Assembly (NCBI GenBank): GCA_964445985.1
Contig: CAYUMU010000063.1
Coordinates: forward strand, 1 to 42,076
Length of the DNA stretch: 42,076 nt
Source of the DNA: CAYUMU01 sp964445985
Lineage (GTDB): Bacteria; Planctomycetota; Planctomycetia; Pirellulales; S012-138
Direction: 5' to 3'
Shown here: in pieces, positions 35,301 through 42,076 of the stretch
How positions within the stretch are numbered: the stretch's first letter is position 1
Layout: each line of letters begins with the position of its first letter
Position numbers and translations under genes: made by a program
The notes under the pieces: generated by a model
Database searches by the model: none
What the model was told of the DNA's origin: nothing
Seen by the model: only the letters and a program-made list of their open reading frames with translations

Positions 35301-36505
35301 TTCTTCGCCCCACCACCGAGCGGTTTGTGTTGGAAAAGTCGGCGGCGCCGCTGGCCATCAACGCCCCCGTCAAAGCCGATCCGGCCCCGGCCTATCGCGA
35401 TCGCAATTTGGAGGATCGCGAGGATCTGGCCCGACGTCGTGGCGGCAGCGAACAGAGCGAGAAGGCCGTGGAAATGGGGCTCGATTTCCTGGCCCGGCAC
35501 CAATCAACGAATGGCCGCTGGAGCCTGCACGGGTTCGGCCAGGGGCACAATTACCCCGGCGATATTGGCGAAGGCATGATGGAGTCGGACACGGCGGGCA
35601 CGGGGCTGGCCCTGTTGGCCTTCCTAGGCGCCGGCTACACGCACTTGGAAGACAAGTACCGCGACAACGTCGCCGCGGGCTTGCAGTTTCTGATCGAACA
35701 CCAACAACAAGACGGCGACTTGTTCACGGGCATTGGCGGATCCAAGTACGTCTGGCTTTACAGTCACGGCATCGCCAGCATCGCGCTATGCGAAGCGTAT
35801 GGCATGACCCGCGACCCATCGCTGAAGGCGCCGGCGCAAAAGGCGCTCGACTTCATCATGGCAGCCCAGAATTCGGCGCAAGGGGGTTGGCGCTACGCAC
35901 CGGGCGTGGGCGCCGATACCTCGGTTTCTGGTTGGCAGCTCATGGCCCTCAAGAGCGGACAACTGACGGGCCTGCGCGTCGATCCCGCCGCGTTTCAGGG
36001 AGTGCAAACCTGGCTCGATAGCGCCCGGGATAGCGCCGATCCGTCGCTGTATGTATACCGCCCGCGGGCTTTGCAAGAACACCAGCGCACGCCCAGCGCC
36101 GCCATGACCGCCGAAGCCATGCTGATGAGGCTTTACGTGAACGGCAACGATCGCGATTACGTGGACCGGGGCGCCGCTTATCTGCGGACCCGGCTGCCTA
36201 GCATCGGGGCCAGCCCTCAAGACCGTGACGCCTACTACTGGTATTACGCCACCCAGGTCATGTTCCACCTGCAGGGCAGCCACTGGGAAGCCTGGAACAA
36301 CCGCCTCCGTCCTCTGCTTACCGATTCGCAAGTGCAACAAGGCGCGTTGGCCGGCAGTTGGAATCCGCTGGGAAGAGTGCCTGACCGGTGGGGCCCGCAG
36401 GCCGGCCGCATTTATGTGACGGCCATGCACCTGCTGATGCTGGAGGTTTACTACCGGCACCTGCCGCTGTTTGGCGACCGCGTGATCAAAGTGGCCAAGC
36501 CCTAA
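32315..36505 (+). CDS. Giant membrane protein: three helices, ~900-residue low-complexity linker, C-terminal alpha/alpha-toroid domain
   Basis: The 1396-residue protein starts with a basic cytoplasmic segment (KRVVRRVSHH) and three hydrophobic helices. These are about 24-44, 62-85 and 91-114 (CLLLIMAAMVAGLVLAA; VLLAGLAVLVAILLAGTLW; LAVLLAMFMHLWAAIGMYVV). A positive loop lies between helices 2 and 3, so everything after residue 115 should be periplasmic. Residues 115-230 are Pro/Glu/Thr-rich, 230-400 Ala/Ser/Gln-rich, and 400-1000 Gly/Ala/Ser/Thr-rich with almost no hydrophobic clusters. From about 1045 to the end is a folded domain of the terpenoid-cyclase/prenyltransferase repeat type (SEKAVEMGLDFLARHQSTNG, GLQFLIEHQQQDGDL, ALDFIMAAQNSAQGGWRYAP). 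No cyclase DxDD or QW-type catalytic site is evident, so a binding role is more likely. It follows ExbBD, in the place of TonB/TolA. AGGA lies 10 bases before the ATG. Confidence 0.9.
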   Translation: MPDPKRVVRRVSHHGVADFDDQLWPINCLLLIMAAMVAGLVLAAKPSFAAPQFNASFFQNGWVLLAGLAVLVAILLAGTLWMQRQKSARRMQLAVLLAMFMHLWAAIGMYVVPLRFSAATQDDQTDIPAADEAYPVTLPDFGRPEPELTQDPITEPLESRVPDQEQATPTRQPTPEEPQIRRPTEKEPAATAPIPEPTPVEVMQKAEVSAPRRTETASASQLSRSETSDQVTPPTQVAPTIETPQPTPATQQPTIEATSSQQRQQAAAAAAERAAPSASSAAQARVQEESLTRREAAEQAASASRASLARNEAAAAVPQTAVAESAPESQAAQAAAQPELEASASAARMSQASAAQAQRDDAVQMNQPTAQASTADTQRADTPTATPQLTAAERTASARSEVPLATPSLADTAAAPSASTPAANEATEQTLQPAETAATRSQAPAAAVAAASANSIEAAQASAAVGAAAPSEMARAEAASGASQPAVTNSLSAALARAASLASTSPGGLEGAAPAAAAPAVAAGSAPAATASMQPGGTSVARLSAQQSTAASRAGGTDAALPAAAANVGTAVSQAASSRNAAEGPAVNVGVTAQLERASVGTAVGGGPVSHAPQMAAAAPANAGGSPSSGSVQASQQAGATGRIVGAADSVAAARGTSPGGTGSPNVQTGAGMSSARGTTGGAPQLAAGQNLGGSLSRSQGLAPSPTAGETAAMAAPAGTGTGVATAAAAGASGPTGPEGTGPQRQGQSGAVAARTEGAATGSVAVAMVTPGNGLPSLAGRSGNAPQVGTTSDRTAGLQRQSAGIGNLAEAIAAAPAAGSTGGPGSQTAGPSGTSTAALDSGLVPGASATRQSTGTALAETQRGTGTAAGMGNASAQLGAGTGPARATGSGLNGPQLASSGNGSLSRQMGLPGIPLGESAAELAEAEGPQPGAPSPSLLAAAGMAGSGPASDRASQRLTNSIAIKAPAEIGVGGIGQDRPAEAGLPLRLARTESQVLRPTTERFVLEKSAAPLAINAPVKADPAPAYRDRNLEDREDLARRRGGSEQSEKAVEMGLDFLARHQSTNGRWSLHGFGQGHNYPGDIGEGMMESDTAGTGLALLAFLGAGYTHLEDKYRDNVAAGLQFLIEHQQQDGDLFTGIGGSKYVWLYSHGIASIALCEAYGMTRDPSLKAPAQKALDFIMAAQNSAQGGWRYAPGVGADTSVSGWQLMALKSGQLTGLRVDPAAFQGVQTWLDSARDSADPSLYVYRPRALQEHQRTPSAAMTAEAMLMRLYVNGNDRDYVDRGAAYLRTRLPSIGASPQDRDAYYWYYATQVMFHLQGSHWEAWNNRLRPLLTDSQVQQGALAGSWNPLGRVPDRWGPQAGRIYVTAMHLLMLEVYYRHLPLFGDRVIKVAKP

Positions 36506-36576
36506 GCCGGAACGATAAACCTCGCGGCGTTCAAGCCGGACCAGCCATGCGCGCAGCGCATCGGTAGACCCGCGGC

Positions 36577-36612
36577 AAAAACCCCACGGCGTGTTTTACA
36601 GTTGCGTGGGGT
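36577..36612 (-). terminator. Intrinsic terminator of hisI wrapped around its stop codon
   Basis: On the minus strand ACCCCACG (36605-36612) pairs with CGTGGGGT (36581-36588), with the stop codon in the loop, followed by five T. The 5' arm lies within the last codons of hisI. Confidence 0.75.
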
Positions 36613-37078
36613 TGGGGGCGTTGCCGTAAACTTCTTTGGGATCGAAAACCTTGTGGTCTTCGGTGAATTCCAGGCGGTGACCGGCCGCTTTGCCCGGTTC
36701 TCCCACAGGCACCACGCGGTAAAAGCACGAGCGATAGCCCACGTGGCAGCTCGCGCCGCCGGCCACATCGACGCGCAGCCAAACGCAATCCTGGTCGTCG
36801 TCAATGCGCAGCTCTTTCACGCGCTGCACGAGCCCGCTGGTGGCGCCCTTGTGCCAAAGCGCCTGCCGGCTGCGGCTCCAGTAATGGGCTTCCCCAGTCT
36901 CGATGGTTTTTGCCAGGGCTTCCGCGTTCATGTAGGCATGCATGAGCACTTCGCCAGAAGCAAAATCGGTGGTGACCACGGGAATGAGGCCGTGCTCGTC
37001 GAACCGCGGCGCCAATTCGTTCCCTTCTTCCACCTGCTCCACCGATTTTCGCGGGAGAAACCGCACGTCGCTACTCAT
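36596..37078 (-). CDS. hisI: Phosphoribosyl-AMP cyclohydrolase
   Basis: The 160-residue protein catalyses the third step of histidine biosynthesis, opening the purine ring of phosphoribosyl-AMP in the cytoplasm. The family blocks are all present: SGEVLMHAYMNAEAL (about 41-55), EAHYWSRSRQALWHKGATSG (63-82), then the metal-binding region. Asp93, Asp95 and Asp97 form the D-x-D-x-D Mg site, and Cys98, Cys111 and Cys118 are the expected Zn ligands (CHVGYRSC). It is a stand-alone HisI with no HisE domain. The C-terminal tail (EDHKVFDPKEVYG) is an extension of about 30 residues past the core. It stands alone, with no other his gene in the window. The start is ATG. Confidence 0.96.
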   Translation of the reverse strand: MSSDVRFLPRKSVEQVEEGNELAPRFDEHGLIPVVTTDFASGEVLMHAYMNAEALAKTIETGEAHYWSRSRQALWHKGATSGLVQRVKELRIDDDQDCVWLRVDVAGGASCHVGYRSCFYRVVPVGEPGKAAGHRLEFTEDHKVFDPKEVYGNAPNPTQL

Positions 37079-37384
37079 AACAACCTGACCTTGTGTCTTT
37101 GACGGGAGACCAGCCGCAAGCGGCTGTCACCCTGCGCCGAGCTCGCCCGCTGCTGGCGAACGATTCAGCACGGAAAACCTAACCTGAAACACCCTTCTAT
37201 TTTATGTTCATTGGTTTCGCTTCGATGGTCAAGTGGGCAGAATTTCCCTTCCGTCGGAGGTCCGCGGAGAGCGGATCACCTTCTTATTAAGTTTTTTTCA
37301 TGAAAAACTTGACCGGAGTGACCGACCTTGAGTAGTTTAACCGAAGTTGCCCATTCTTCTCTTCAACCGGCTAAGGGGCATAGC
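37079..37384. other. Divergent intergenic region, 306 bp, with a hairpin
   Basis: This lies between hisI and the SHD1 gene. AAGTTTTT (37289-37296) and AAAAACTT (37303-37310) form an 8-bp AT-rich stem, about 75 bases before the SHD1 ATG. TCCGC/GCGGA (37261-37275) forms another small stem. No gene is seen. Confidence 0.5.
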
Positions 37385-38284
37385 ATGCGACGCGTGGCAG
37401 CATCTTGTTTGGGTTGCTTGGTAGTTTTTGCGTTGCTGGGCGATGTGCTTGCACGCGAATGGACCGATCGCCAGGGGCGAACCGCCAGCGGCGATTTCGT
37501 GCGCGTTTTTCAAGGCAATGTCGTGCTGCGGCGGGGCAAGCAAATCGTGCAGATCCCCTTCGCCAATTTCAGCCCCGAAGATCAGGAATACGTCAAGAAA
37601 GAGCTGGAAAAGAAGAACCAAGGTTATCTGCTCCAGGGCGTGCCCACCGAACCCGTGGTGCCAGAAAATCCCGAGGTCGATCCGGCCACCGATCCTGCCG
37701 CGGGCCAAAATGGCAACCCGGCCGTGGCCGCTCCCATGTTTCCGGAAATGAACGGGGGCGTGGTGCCGTCTCCCATCGGACCAGGCGCTCCCGTGCCCAC
37801 CCCGCCGGTGATCAACTCACCGCTCTTCCCGGGCGCGGGCAACCCCACACCGCAACCCCCCAGCGATCCGGCCTTGGATCCCGTGGATACGGCCTCGGTG
37901 CCGTCGCCGATTCACAATGCTATTCCAGCTACTCAAGGTCATCAGCCCAATCCCTGGCAGAATATTCCGTCGACGCCGGCGCCTGTCACTCCCACCTTCG
38001 ACCCGCCGAGAGAAGTCTTTACGCCTCCGCCTTCTACCCCTCCTCCGCCGTCGATACCAAGCCCTTATGGACATCCATCGCAACAGTACAGCAAATACTG
38101 CTCAAACTGCAAAAAGACAGTTCCAGACCACTTAACCGCCGGCGACAGTTGCCCCCATTGCCACGTGACGTTCGAGACGGACGACACCAATGGCAAGTCC
38201 GTCTTTACGATGCGGCGTCTCGGCTCGGTCATCTTTGTGATTGTGGCCGTGTTGGCCTTTTTGGTTCGGGTGTTCAACCGCTAA
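37385..38284 (+). CDS. SHD1-domain secreted/tail-anchored protein with C-terminal zinc ribbon
   Basis: The 299-residue protein starts at the ATG at 37385, which follows AAGGGG and opens a signal peptide (MRRVAASCLGCLVVFALLG, ending near VLA). Residues 25-80 are an SHD1 (Sla1 homology domain 1) unit, W-T-D-R-Q-G-R-x-x-x-G-D-F followed by VLRRGKQIVQIPFANFS and EDQEYVKK. A long Pro-rich linker (about 85-230) follows, then a zinc ribbon with CSNC and CPHC. A C-terminal membrane helix ends the protein (LGSVIFVIVAVLAFLVRVF, about 277-296). SHD1 in yeast Sla1 binds short NPF-like signals; bacterial versions are common in planctomycetes and not understood. With a signal peptide at the N-terminus and a helix at the end, most of the protein should be periplasmic. 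Confidence 0.88.
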   Translation: MRRVAASCLGCLVVFALLGDVLAREWTDRQGRTASGDFVRVFQGNVVLRRGKQIVQIPFANFSPEDQEYVKKELEKKNQGYLLQGVPTEPVVPENPEVDPATDPAAGQNGNPAVAAPMFPEMNGGVVPSPIGPGAPVPTPPVINSPLFPGAGNPTPQPPSDPALDPVDTASVPSPIHNAIPATQGHQPNPWQNIPSTPAPVTPTFDPPREVFTPPPSTPPPPSIPSPYGHPSQQYSKYCSNCKKTVPDHLTAGDSCPHCHVTFETDDTNGKSVFTMRRLGSVIFVIVAVLAFLVRVFNR

Positions 38285-38330
38285 TCGTTGGCAGCCGGGG
38301 GGGCAGTTCGCCGCTCCTTTGCCGCTGCAA

Positions 38331-38948
38331 CTAGTTCCCCAGCCGTTCGCGAATCCCGCACAAGATTTCTTGTTCGAGATTCACGTCGCGACCCAGCGGA
38401 ATCCAGCCTCGTCGGATGGGTTGTTCGTCCACCACCTGGTCGAATCGCTGCAGCGCCAGCCCGTTGTTGAATAGGGCGGCATCGGACTTCGCAAATTGCG
38501 GGCGGCGGCAATCTTCGAGCTCTTTGAACACGGCCACTTCGATCAGGTAGCCCTGCCCGTCGGGAATCATCCGCACCAACGCCCGGCGACGGATGGATTG
38601 CAGTGTGCCTTCCACTTTGTCGTAGGCGGTCACGGCGTCGTGCCGCCATGGTTCGAGGATGGTCGCTCCAACCTCCGGTCGGGTTTCCAGCCGGCCCTCG
38701 GTGAGCACGTCGCCAATCTGCCGAACCGGGTCTTCCCGGAGCACAATGAAGTAGTCATCCACCACGTCGACCACCTGCTCCCACACGAAGTCCCGATTGC
38801 AGGGGGGCACCCGCATGGGGTTTTCGAAGGCCACCACCGGAGGAGGCGGAGCGTCGGCGACATTGTGGAGCGCGCAGCCTGAGCCGCCAACTGCACCCCA
38901 CAGGGCCAGCATGCCAATCAGCGCGCGCTGCGTTCGACGTGCTTGCAC
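38331..38948 (-). CDS. Unknown planctomycete-type lipoprotein
   Basis: The protein (about 205 residues) has a hydrophobic start ending in GGSGC, a plausible but not ideal lipobox. The start is uncertain: a GTG at 38948 keeps a basic n-region (VQARRTQRALIG), a TTG at 38966 would add six residues, and an ATG at 38912 would leave almost no n-region. The mature domain is alpha/beta (PPCNRDFVWEQVVDVVDDYF; GTLQSIRRRALVRMIPDGQG; YLIEVAVFKELEDC) and ends with VNLEQEILCGIRERLG. I do not recognise a named family. It is convergent with the SHD1 gene, with 46 bases between them. Confidence 0.7.
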   Translation of the reverse strand: MQARRTQRALIGMLALWGAVGGSGCALHNVADAPPPPVVAFENPMRVPPCNRDFVWEQVVDVVDDYFIVLREDPVRQIGDVLTEGRLETRPEVGATILEPWRHDAVTAYDKVEGTLQSIRRRALVRMIPDGQGYLIEVAVFKELEDCRRPQFAKSDAALFNNGLALQRFDQVVDEQPIRRGWIPLGRDVNLEQEILCGIRERLGN

Positions 38949-39259
38949 GGCGATGAACACCACCAAAGGGAAAGAAGACCCTCGCCAGGAAAGGACGACT
39001 TCGGGCTGTTGGCCAGCGAGGCGCGGATTCGCGCCGCCAGACCTGCCGCGTCGGGGAAAACAGCGAGGGGCGGTAATGTGTCAACTTTGTCGGCGAGCGA
39101 CAAGGTCGAACTGCAGAGAAAACGGGCCAGAGGGGGGACCTTCCGGCCGCTAGCAGCACTCCAAAGACCAGCAATGCGCGCAGTCAAGCGCTGCCGACGG
39201 AGAACGGTTCACTGCCGCTGCCAATGCAGAAGGTCGGCGGCAGGTTACCCGCACGTGGA
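38949..39259. other. Intergenic region of about 310 bp between two minus-strand genes
   Basis: It holds a small hairpin (TTTGTCG/CGACAAG around 39085-39105) without a T-run. An 89-residue minus-strand open frame runs through it (38918-39187) without a signal or domain that I recognise. I regard the region as non-coding. Confidence 0.45.
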
Positions 39260-40654
39260 TTACATCAGCTCTTGGATGGGGTCGTTGCCGGTGATCACCC
39301 GGTTGACGTCGCTGGGGACTCCCCGTGCCAACCGCAGTTCGCTGACATCGATCAGGCTGTGCAGCACGGTGGAGACCAGGTTGGGAATCTTGACCGGCTC
39401 GGTGAGGGGCTCGCCGGCGTCGCGTGTCGACTGTCCCACGACCTTGCCCATTTGCAGGCCGCCGCCAGAGAGCATCAGCGGAGCCAGGTTTCCCCAGTGG
39501 TCGCGGCCGCCATTCTTGTTGACCTTGGGCGTGCGGCCGATTTCTCCGCAGCAAACCAGCAGCACCTGGTCGCTCAGGCCGCGCTGATCGAGGTCTTCGA
39601 TCAGGGCAGAAACCGCGTGGTCGAAGGGCAATCCCATGTAGAACATGCCTTCTTCCATGGTGGCGTTGTTCTTGTCGGCGTGCATGTCCCACACAAAATT
39701 GGTGGTCACCGTCACAAAGCCGCAGCCCGCCTCGCAGAGCCGCCGGGCCATCAGCAGCAGTTTGCCCAGGCTGCGGGCGTTATCCACGTAGTTGTCGTAG
39801 TTGTTCCACTGCTTGCTGATTTGCTTGGGCTGCACCAGCGGCGCGGTGTCGTAGCGGGCCAGAGTGGCGGGGTCTTCTTGCGAGAGATCGAAGGCTTCGG
39901 CCACGCCGCCCAAAATGGTGTCGAAGGCCTGCTGGCGGGTGCGATCCAACCCGTCGAAATAGCCGGTGGAATCCATGGCCCAGCGGGCGTGATCGAGCCG
40001 CGTGAGCAATCCCCGCCGGTCGCCCAATCGCTCCATGGGGAGCGAGAGTTTCATATCTTGCTGAAGATTGCCCCCCGCGCCCGGCATGAAGGGGGCGTAG
40101 GCGCTGCCGAGGGCGCCGGTGGACAAAAAGTTGCCGAACTTCATGGTGCCCGGTCGCAACTCCGGCTCCACGGCATTGGGGAACAAGGCCGCGTTCTTGG
40201 GCATGCCGGTGGTGGGGTGATTGATGCCGGCCACGCGGGAGTAGATTGAGCCCATGTTGGCGCCCAGGGTGTCGGCGCACATGATCGGCTTGATGTCGTG
40301 GCTGCTGTTGCCCGTGGTGAACGACCGCACAATCGAAAGCTTGTTGGCCAGGGCGGCCAACCGCGGCAAGCTGCTGCCGAAGGTTACGCCGGGGATGCTG
40401 GTGGGAACCTCGCCCACCACGCTCCGCACGCCATCGGGCGCGGTCATTTTGGGATCGAAGGTTTCGATCTGGGTCGGCCCGCCGTGCATAAATAGGAAAA
40501 TGACGGACTTGTCTTTCACCACCCGACCGGCCTGTTGGGCGGCAGCCTGCGACGCGAGATATTGCGGCAAGGTTAGGCCGCCCAGTGCCAGGCCGCCGAT
40601 CCTGAGAAAATCGCGGCGGCCGAAACGGCGGTCGTGATCGCCAATGGTGAGCAT
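39260..40654 (-). CDS. DUF1501 protein with Tat signal, second copy
   Basis: The 464-residue product carries a Tat signal (GRRDFLRIGGLALGG, residues 12-26), which fixes the ATG at 40654; the frame remains open upstream but codes for nothing recognisable. DUF1501 hallmarks are SVIFLFMHGGPTQIETFDPK (about 47-66), LSIVRSFTTGNSSHDIKP, FVTVTTNFVWDMHADKN and LVCCGEIGRTP, with GGRDHWGN near the end. Unlike the copy at 11.8-13.3 kb it has no PSCyt/PSD1 partner beside it here. The fold is related to sulfatases and phosphatases; the substrate is unknown. It is transcribed divergently from the MoxR gene. Confidence 0.92.
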   Translation of the reverse strand: MLTIGDHDRRFGRRDFLRIGGLALGGLTLPQYLASQAAAQQAGRVVKDKSVIFLFMHGGPTQIETFDPKMTAPDGVRSVVGEVPTSIPGVTFGSSLPRLAALANKLSIVRSFTTGNSSHDIKPIMCADTLGANMGSIYSRVAGINHPTTGMPKNAALFPNAVEPELRPGTMKFGNFLSTGALGSAYAPFMPGAGGNLQQDMKLSLPMERLGDRRGLLTRLDHARWAMDSTGYFDGLDRTRQQAFDTILGGVAEAFDLSQEDPATLARYDTAPLVQPKQISKQWNNYDNYVDNARSLGKLLLMARRLCEAGCGFVTVTTNFVWDMHADKNNATMEEGMFYMGLPFDHAVSALIEDLDQRGLSDQVLLVCCGEIGRTPKVNKNGGRDHWGNLAPLMLSGGGLQMGKVVGQSTRDAGEPLTEPVKIPNLVSTVLHSLIDVSELRLARGVPSDVNRVITGNDPIQELM

Positions 40655-40940
40655 GGCGGGAGGTCCTTGGAAGGTTGCGATCCGAGGGAGGCGGGCGCGG
40701 CGTAAATGTCTTTCGCGAGTGACCTTTCTTATATCAAGATTCGCACATGGGTTCAACGTTATTTCGCCCCTGGTGCGTGCTGGCGGCTGGCTGGATGGCG
40801 GGCTCGGGGTGGAGTGCCTAACGCGGCAAATCGACCCCGCGCAACGGCCGCCGGTTTCGACTACAATCGGTGGCAAGTCGCTCTTCCACGAACTCACTTG
40901 GGCGCATCCTTCTTCACTTTCTTCGGCGCAAAGGGTAGGC

Positions 40941-41957
40941 ATGAGTCTTGGCGAATCGATGCAGAAGCGGGCGGAAGAGTTCGTCGAACGCTACCGTGCC
41001 GTGCGCGAGGAAATTGGCCGCGTGATTGTCGGCCACGACGAAATCGTGCACGGCGTGCTCACGTGCTTGTTTGTGGGCGGGCACTGCCTGCTGGAGGGCG
41101 TGCCAGGGCTGGGAAAAACTTTGCTGGTGCGCACGCTGGCCAGAACCCTCAACCTGCAGTTCTCGCGCATTCAATTCACGCCCGACCTCATGCCCGCCGA
41201 CATTCTCGGCACCAACATGGTGATGGAAGCGCCCGATGGCCGCCGGTTCTTTGAGTTTCAGAAAGGGCCCATCTTTACGCAGATTTGCCTGGCCGACGAA
41301 ATCAACCGCGCCACGCCCAAAACCCAGTCGGCCATGCTGGAAACCATGCAGGAGGGCAGCATCACCGCGGGAGGGCATCACTACGAATTGGAAAAGCCGT
41401 TCTTCGTGCTGGCCACCCAGAACCCCTTGGAACAAGAAGGGACGTATCCGCTGCCCGAGGCTCAGCTGGATCGGTTCTTTTTCAAGCTGGTGGTGGGCTA
41501 TTCCACCCGCAAAGAACTGGCCACCATTATTGATCGCACCACGCGGGGCGTGCAGATCGAGCCCAACCAAATTATGGATGGACCCGAGATTATGAAATGG
41601 CAGCAGCTTGTGCGTGAAGTGGTCCTGGCCACGCATGTGCAAGACTTCATTGTGCGGGCCACGCTCGCCACGCATCCGGGCGGCCCGTTCGCGCCGCCGG
41701 TGACCAATCAGTATCTGCGGTGGGGCGCCAGCCCTCGCGGCGCGCAAACCATCGCCCTGGCGGCCAAGCTGCGAGCGCTGCTCGAAGGCCGCTACAACGT
41801 GAGCTTTGAAGACGTGCGCCGCGTTTACCTGCCCGCCCTGCGGCATCGGGTGATCTTGAACTTTGAAGCCCAGGCGGAAGACATTCAACCCGACCAGGTG
41901 CTGCTCGATATTTTGGAAAGCGTGCCAGAACGGGCCGAGGACGAAAAGGCCGCGTAG
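40941..41957 (+). CDS. MoxR-type AAA+ ATPase
   Basis: The 338-residue protein has Walker A GVPGLGKT (residues 53-60), Walker B LADEINR (117-123), the MoxR block ATPKTQSAMLETMQE, and the sensor region ATQNPLEQEGTYPLPEAQLD. The lid domain ends with LPALRHRVILNFEA. These cytoplasmic chaperone-like ATPases usually work with a DUF58 protein and a VWA-domain protein encoded just downstream, which would be past the right edge. I chose the ATG at 40941 because the typical MoxR N-terminus (FVERYRAVREEIGRVIVGH) begins there; the open frame extending 300 bases upstream overlaps the divergent DUF1501 promoter region. Confidence 0.95.
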   Translation: MSLGESMQKRAEEFVERYRAVREEIGRVIVGHDEIVHGVLTCLFVGGHCLLEGVPGLGKTLLVRTLARTLNLQFSRIQFTPDLMPADILGTNMVMEAPDGRRFFEFQKGPIFTQICLADEINRATPKTQSAMLETMQEGSITAGGHHYELEKPFFVLATQNPLEQEGTYPLPEAQLDRFFFKLVVGYSTRKELATIIDRTTRGVQIEPNQIMDGPEIMKWQQLVREVVLATHVQDFIVRATLATHPGGPFAPPVTNQYLRWGASPRGAQTIALAAKLRALLEGRYNVSFEDVRRVYLPALRHRVILNFEAQAEDIQPDQVLLDILESVPERAEDEKAA

Positions 41958-42076
41958 GGTTATCAACCCTGGCGAAATGGCGACGGATTATAACGGATTA
42001 TAGTGGACCGTCGGCCCTAGCCCTTAAATAAGCGTACCGTTCACGGCTTTTAGGCCAAGGTTGCCGCGCGCGGGGG

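Noticed and set aside
32315..36505. Annotation as TonB or TolA
   Set aside because: The position after exbD and the Pro-rich linker fit, but there are three N-terminal helices instead of one and the C-terminus is a toroid-like domain with no TonB or TolA fold visible.
38918..39187. 89-residue minus-strand open frame upstream of the unknown lipoprotein
   Set aside because: It overlaps the start of the lipoprotein gene and shows no signal peptide or family feature.
1..42076. tRNA, rRNA or known riboswitch
   Set aside because: I looked for tRNA T-arm-like GGTTCGA contexts with matching acceptor stems and for rRNA-like blocks and found none that hold; a covariance-model search would be needed to exclude diverged RNAs.

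Overview
The window is bacterial chromosome from a GC-rich member of the Planctomycetota, most likely of the Pirellulales type (an inference from gene content, with no rRNA to confirm it). The evidence is a PSCyt1/PSCyt2/PSD1 cytochrome-like protein followed by a DUF1501 protein, a second DUF1501 gene, a DUF1559 prepilin-like protein followed by a small carboxypeptidase-regulatory-like lipoprotein, an SHD1-domain protein, giant zinc-ribbon/beta-propeller membrane proteins, and an EF-G that looks like the spirochaete/planctomycete/mitochondrial EFG1 type. I see no tRNA, rRNA, CRISPR array, prophage, transposase or integrase.

Layout. 1-0.8 kb: small genes, including a short lipoprotein. 1-8.1 kb (minus): two tandem paralogues of about 1170 residues, each with a CxxC-x16-CxxC zinc ribbon, one membrane helix, a low-complexity linker, a beta-propeller-like region and a shared C-terminal domain. 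8.6-13.3 kb (plus): the PSCyt/PSD1 and DUF1501 pair, ending in a strong terminator. 13.4-16.3 kb: a tiny Tyr-rich secreted protein (minus), then a CPA2 antiporter fused to a PTS EIIA-like domain and a small one-helix membrane protein (plus). 16.4-21.2 kb (minus): a penicillin-acylase-family hydrolase and EF-G, separated by a classic terminator. 21.2-22.2 kb: 1 kb without a convincing gene but with repeats. 22.2-26.3 kb: an unknown membrane protein (minus), DUF1559, two lipoproteins (plus) and a PilZ protein (minus).

27.2-36.5 kb (plus) is the most interesting part. A 1074-residue secreted TPR protein is followed by ExbB/TolQ with an unusual N-terminal extension, ExbD/TolR, and a 1396-residue protein with three N-terminal membrane helices, about 900 residues of Pro/Ala/Ser/Gly-rich linker and a C-terminal alpha/alpha-toroid domain of the prenyltransferase/squalene-cyclase-repeat type. 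The last protein sits where TonB or TolA would be expected. I propose a proton-driven envelope machine in which this protein replaces TonB/TolA and the TPR protein acts as a periplasmic partner. The gene order and architectures are visible; the function is inference.

36.6-42 kb: hisI (minus) with a terminator wrapped around its stop codon, an SHD1/zinc-ribbon membrane protein (plus), an unknown lipoprotein (minus), a second Tat-type DUF1501 protein (minus) and a MoxR AAA+ ATPase (plus) near the right edge.

A 43-bp intergenic repeat with a hairpin core occurs three times (21.7, 24.8 and 32.2 kb). Two copies share a further 33 bp or so and lie 70-84 bases before start codons, which suggests a dispersed leader or REP-like element. 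Many start codons here lack a strong Shine-Dalgarno sequence, so several starts were placed by signal peptides or conserved domain boundaries.
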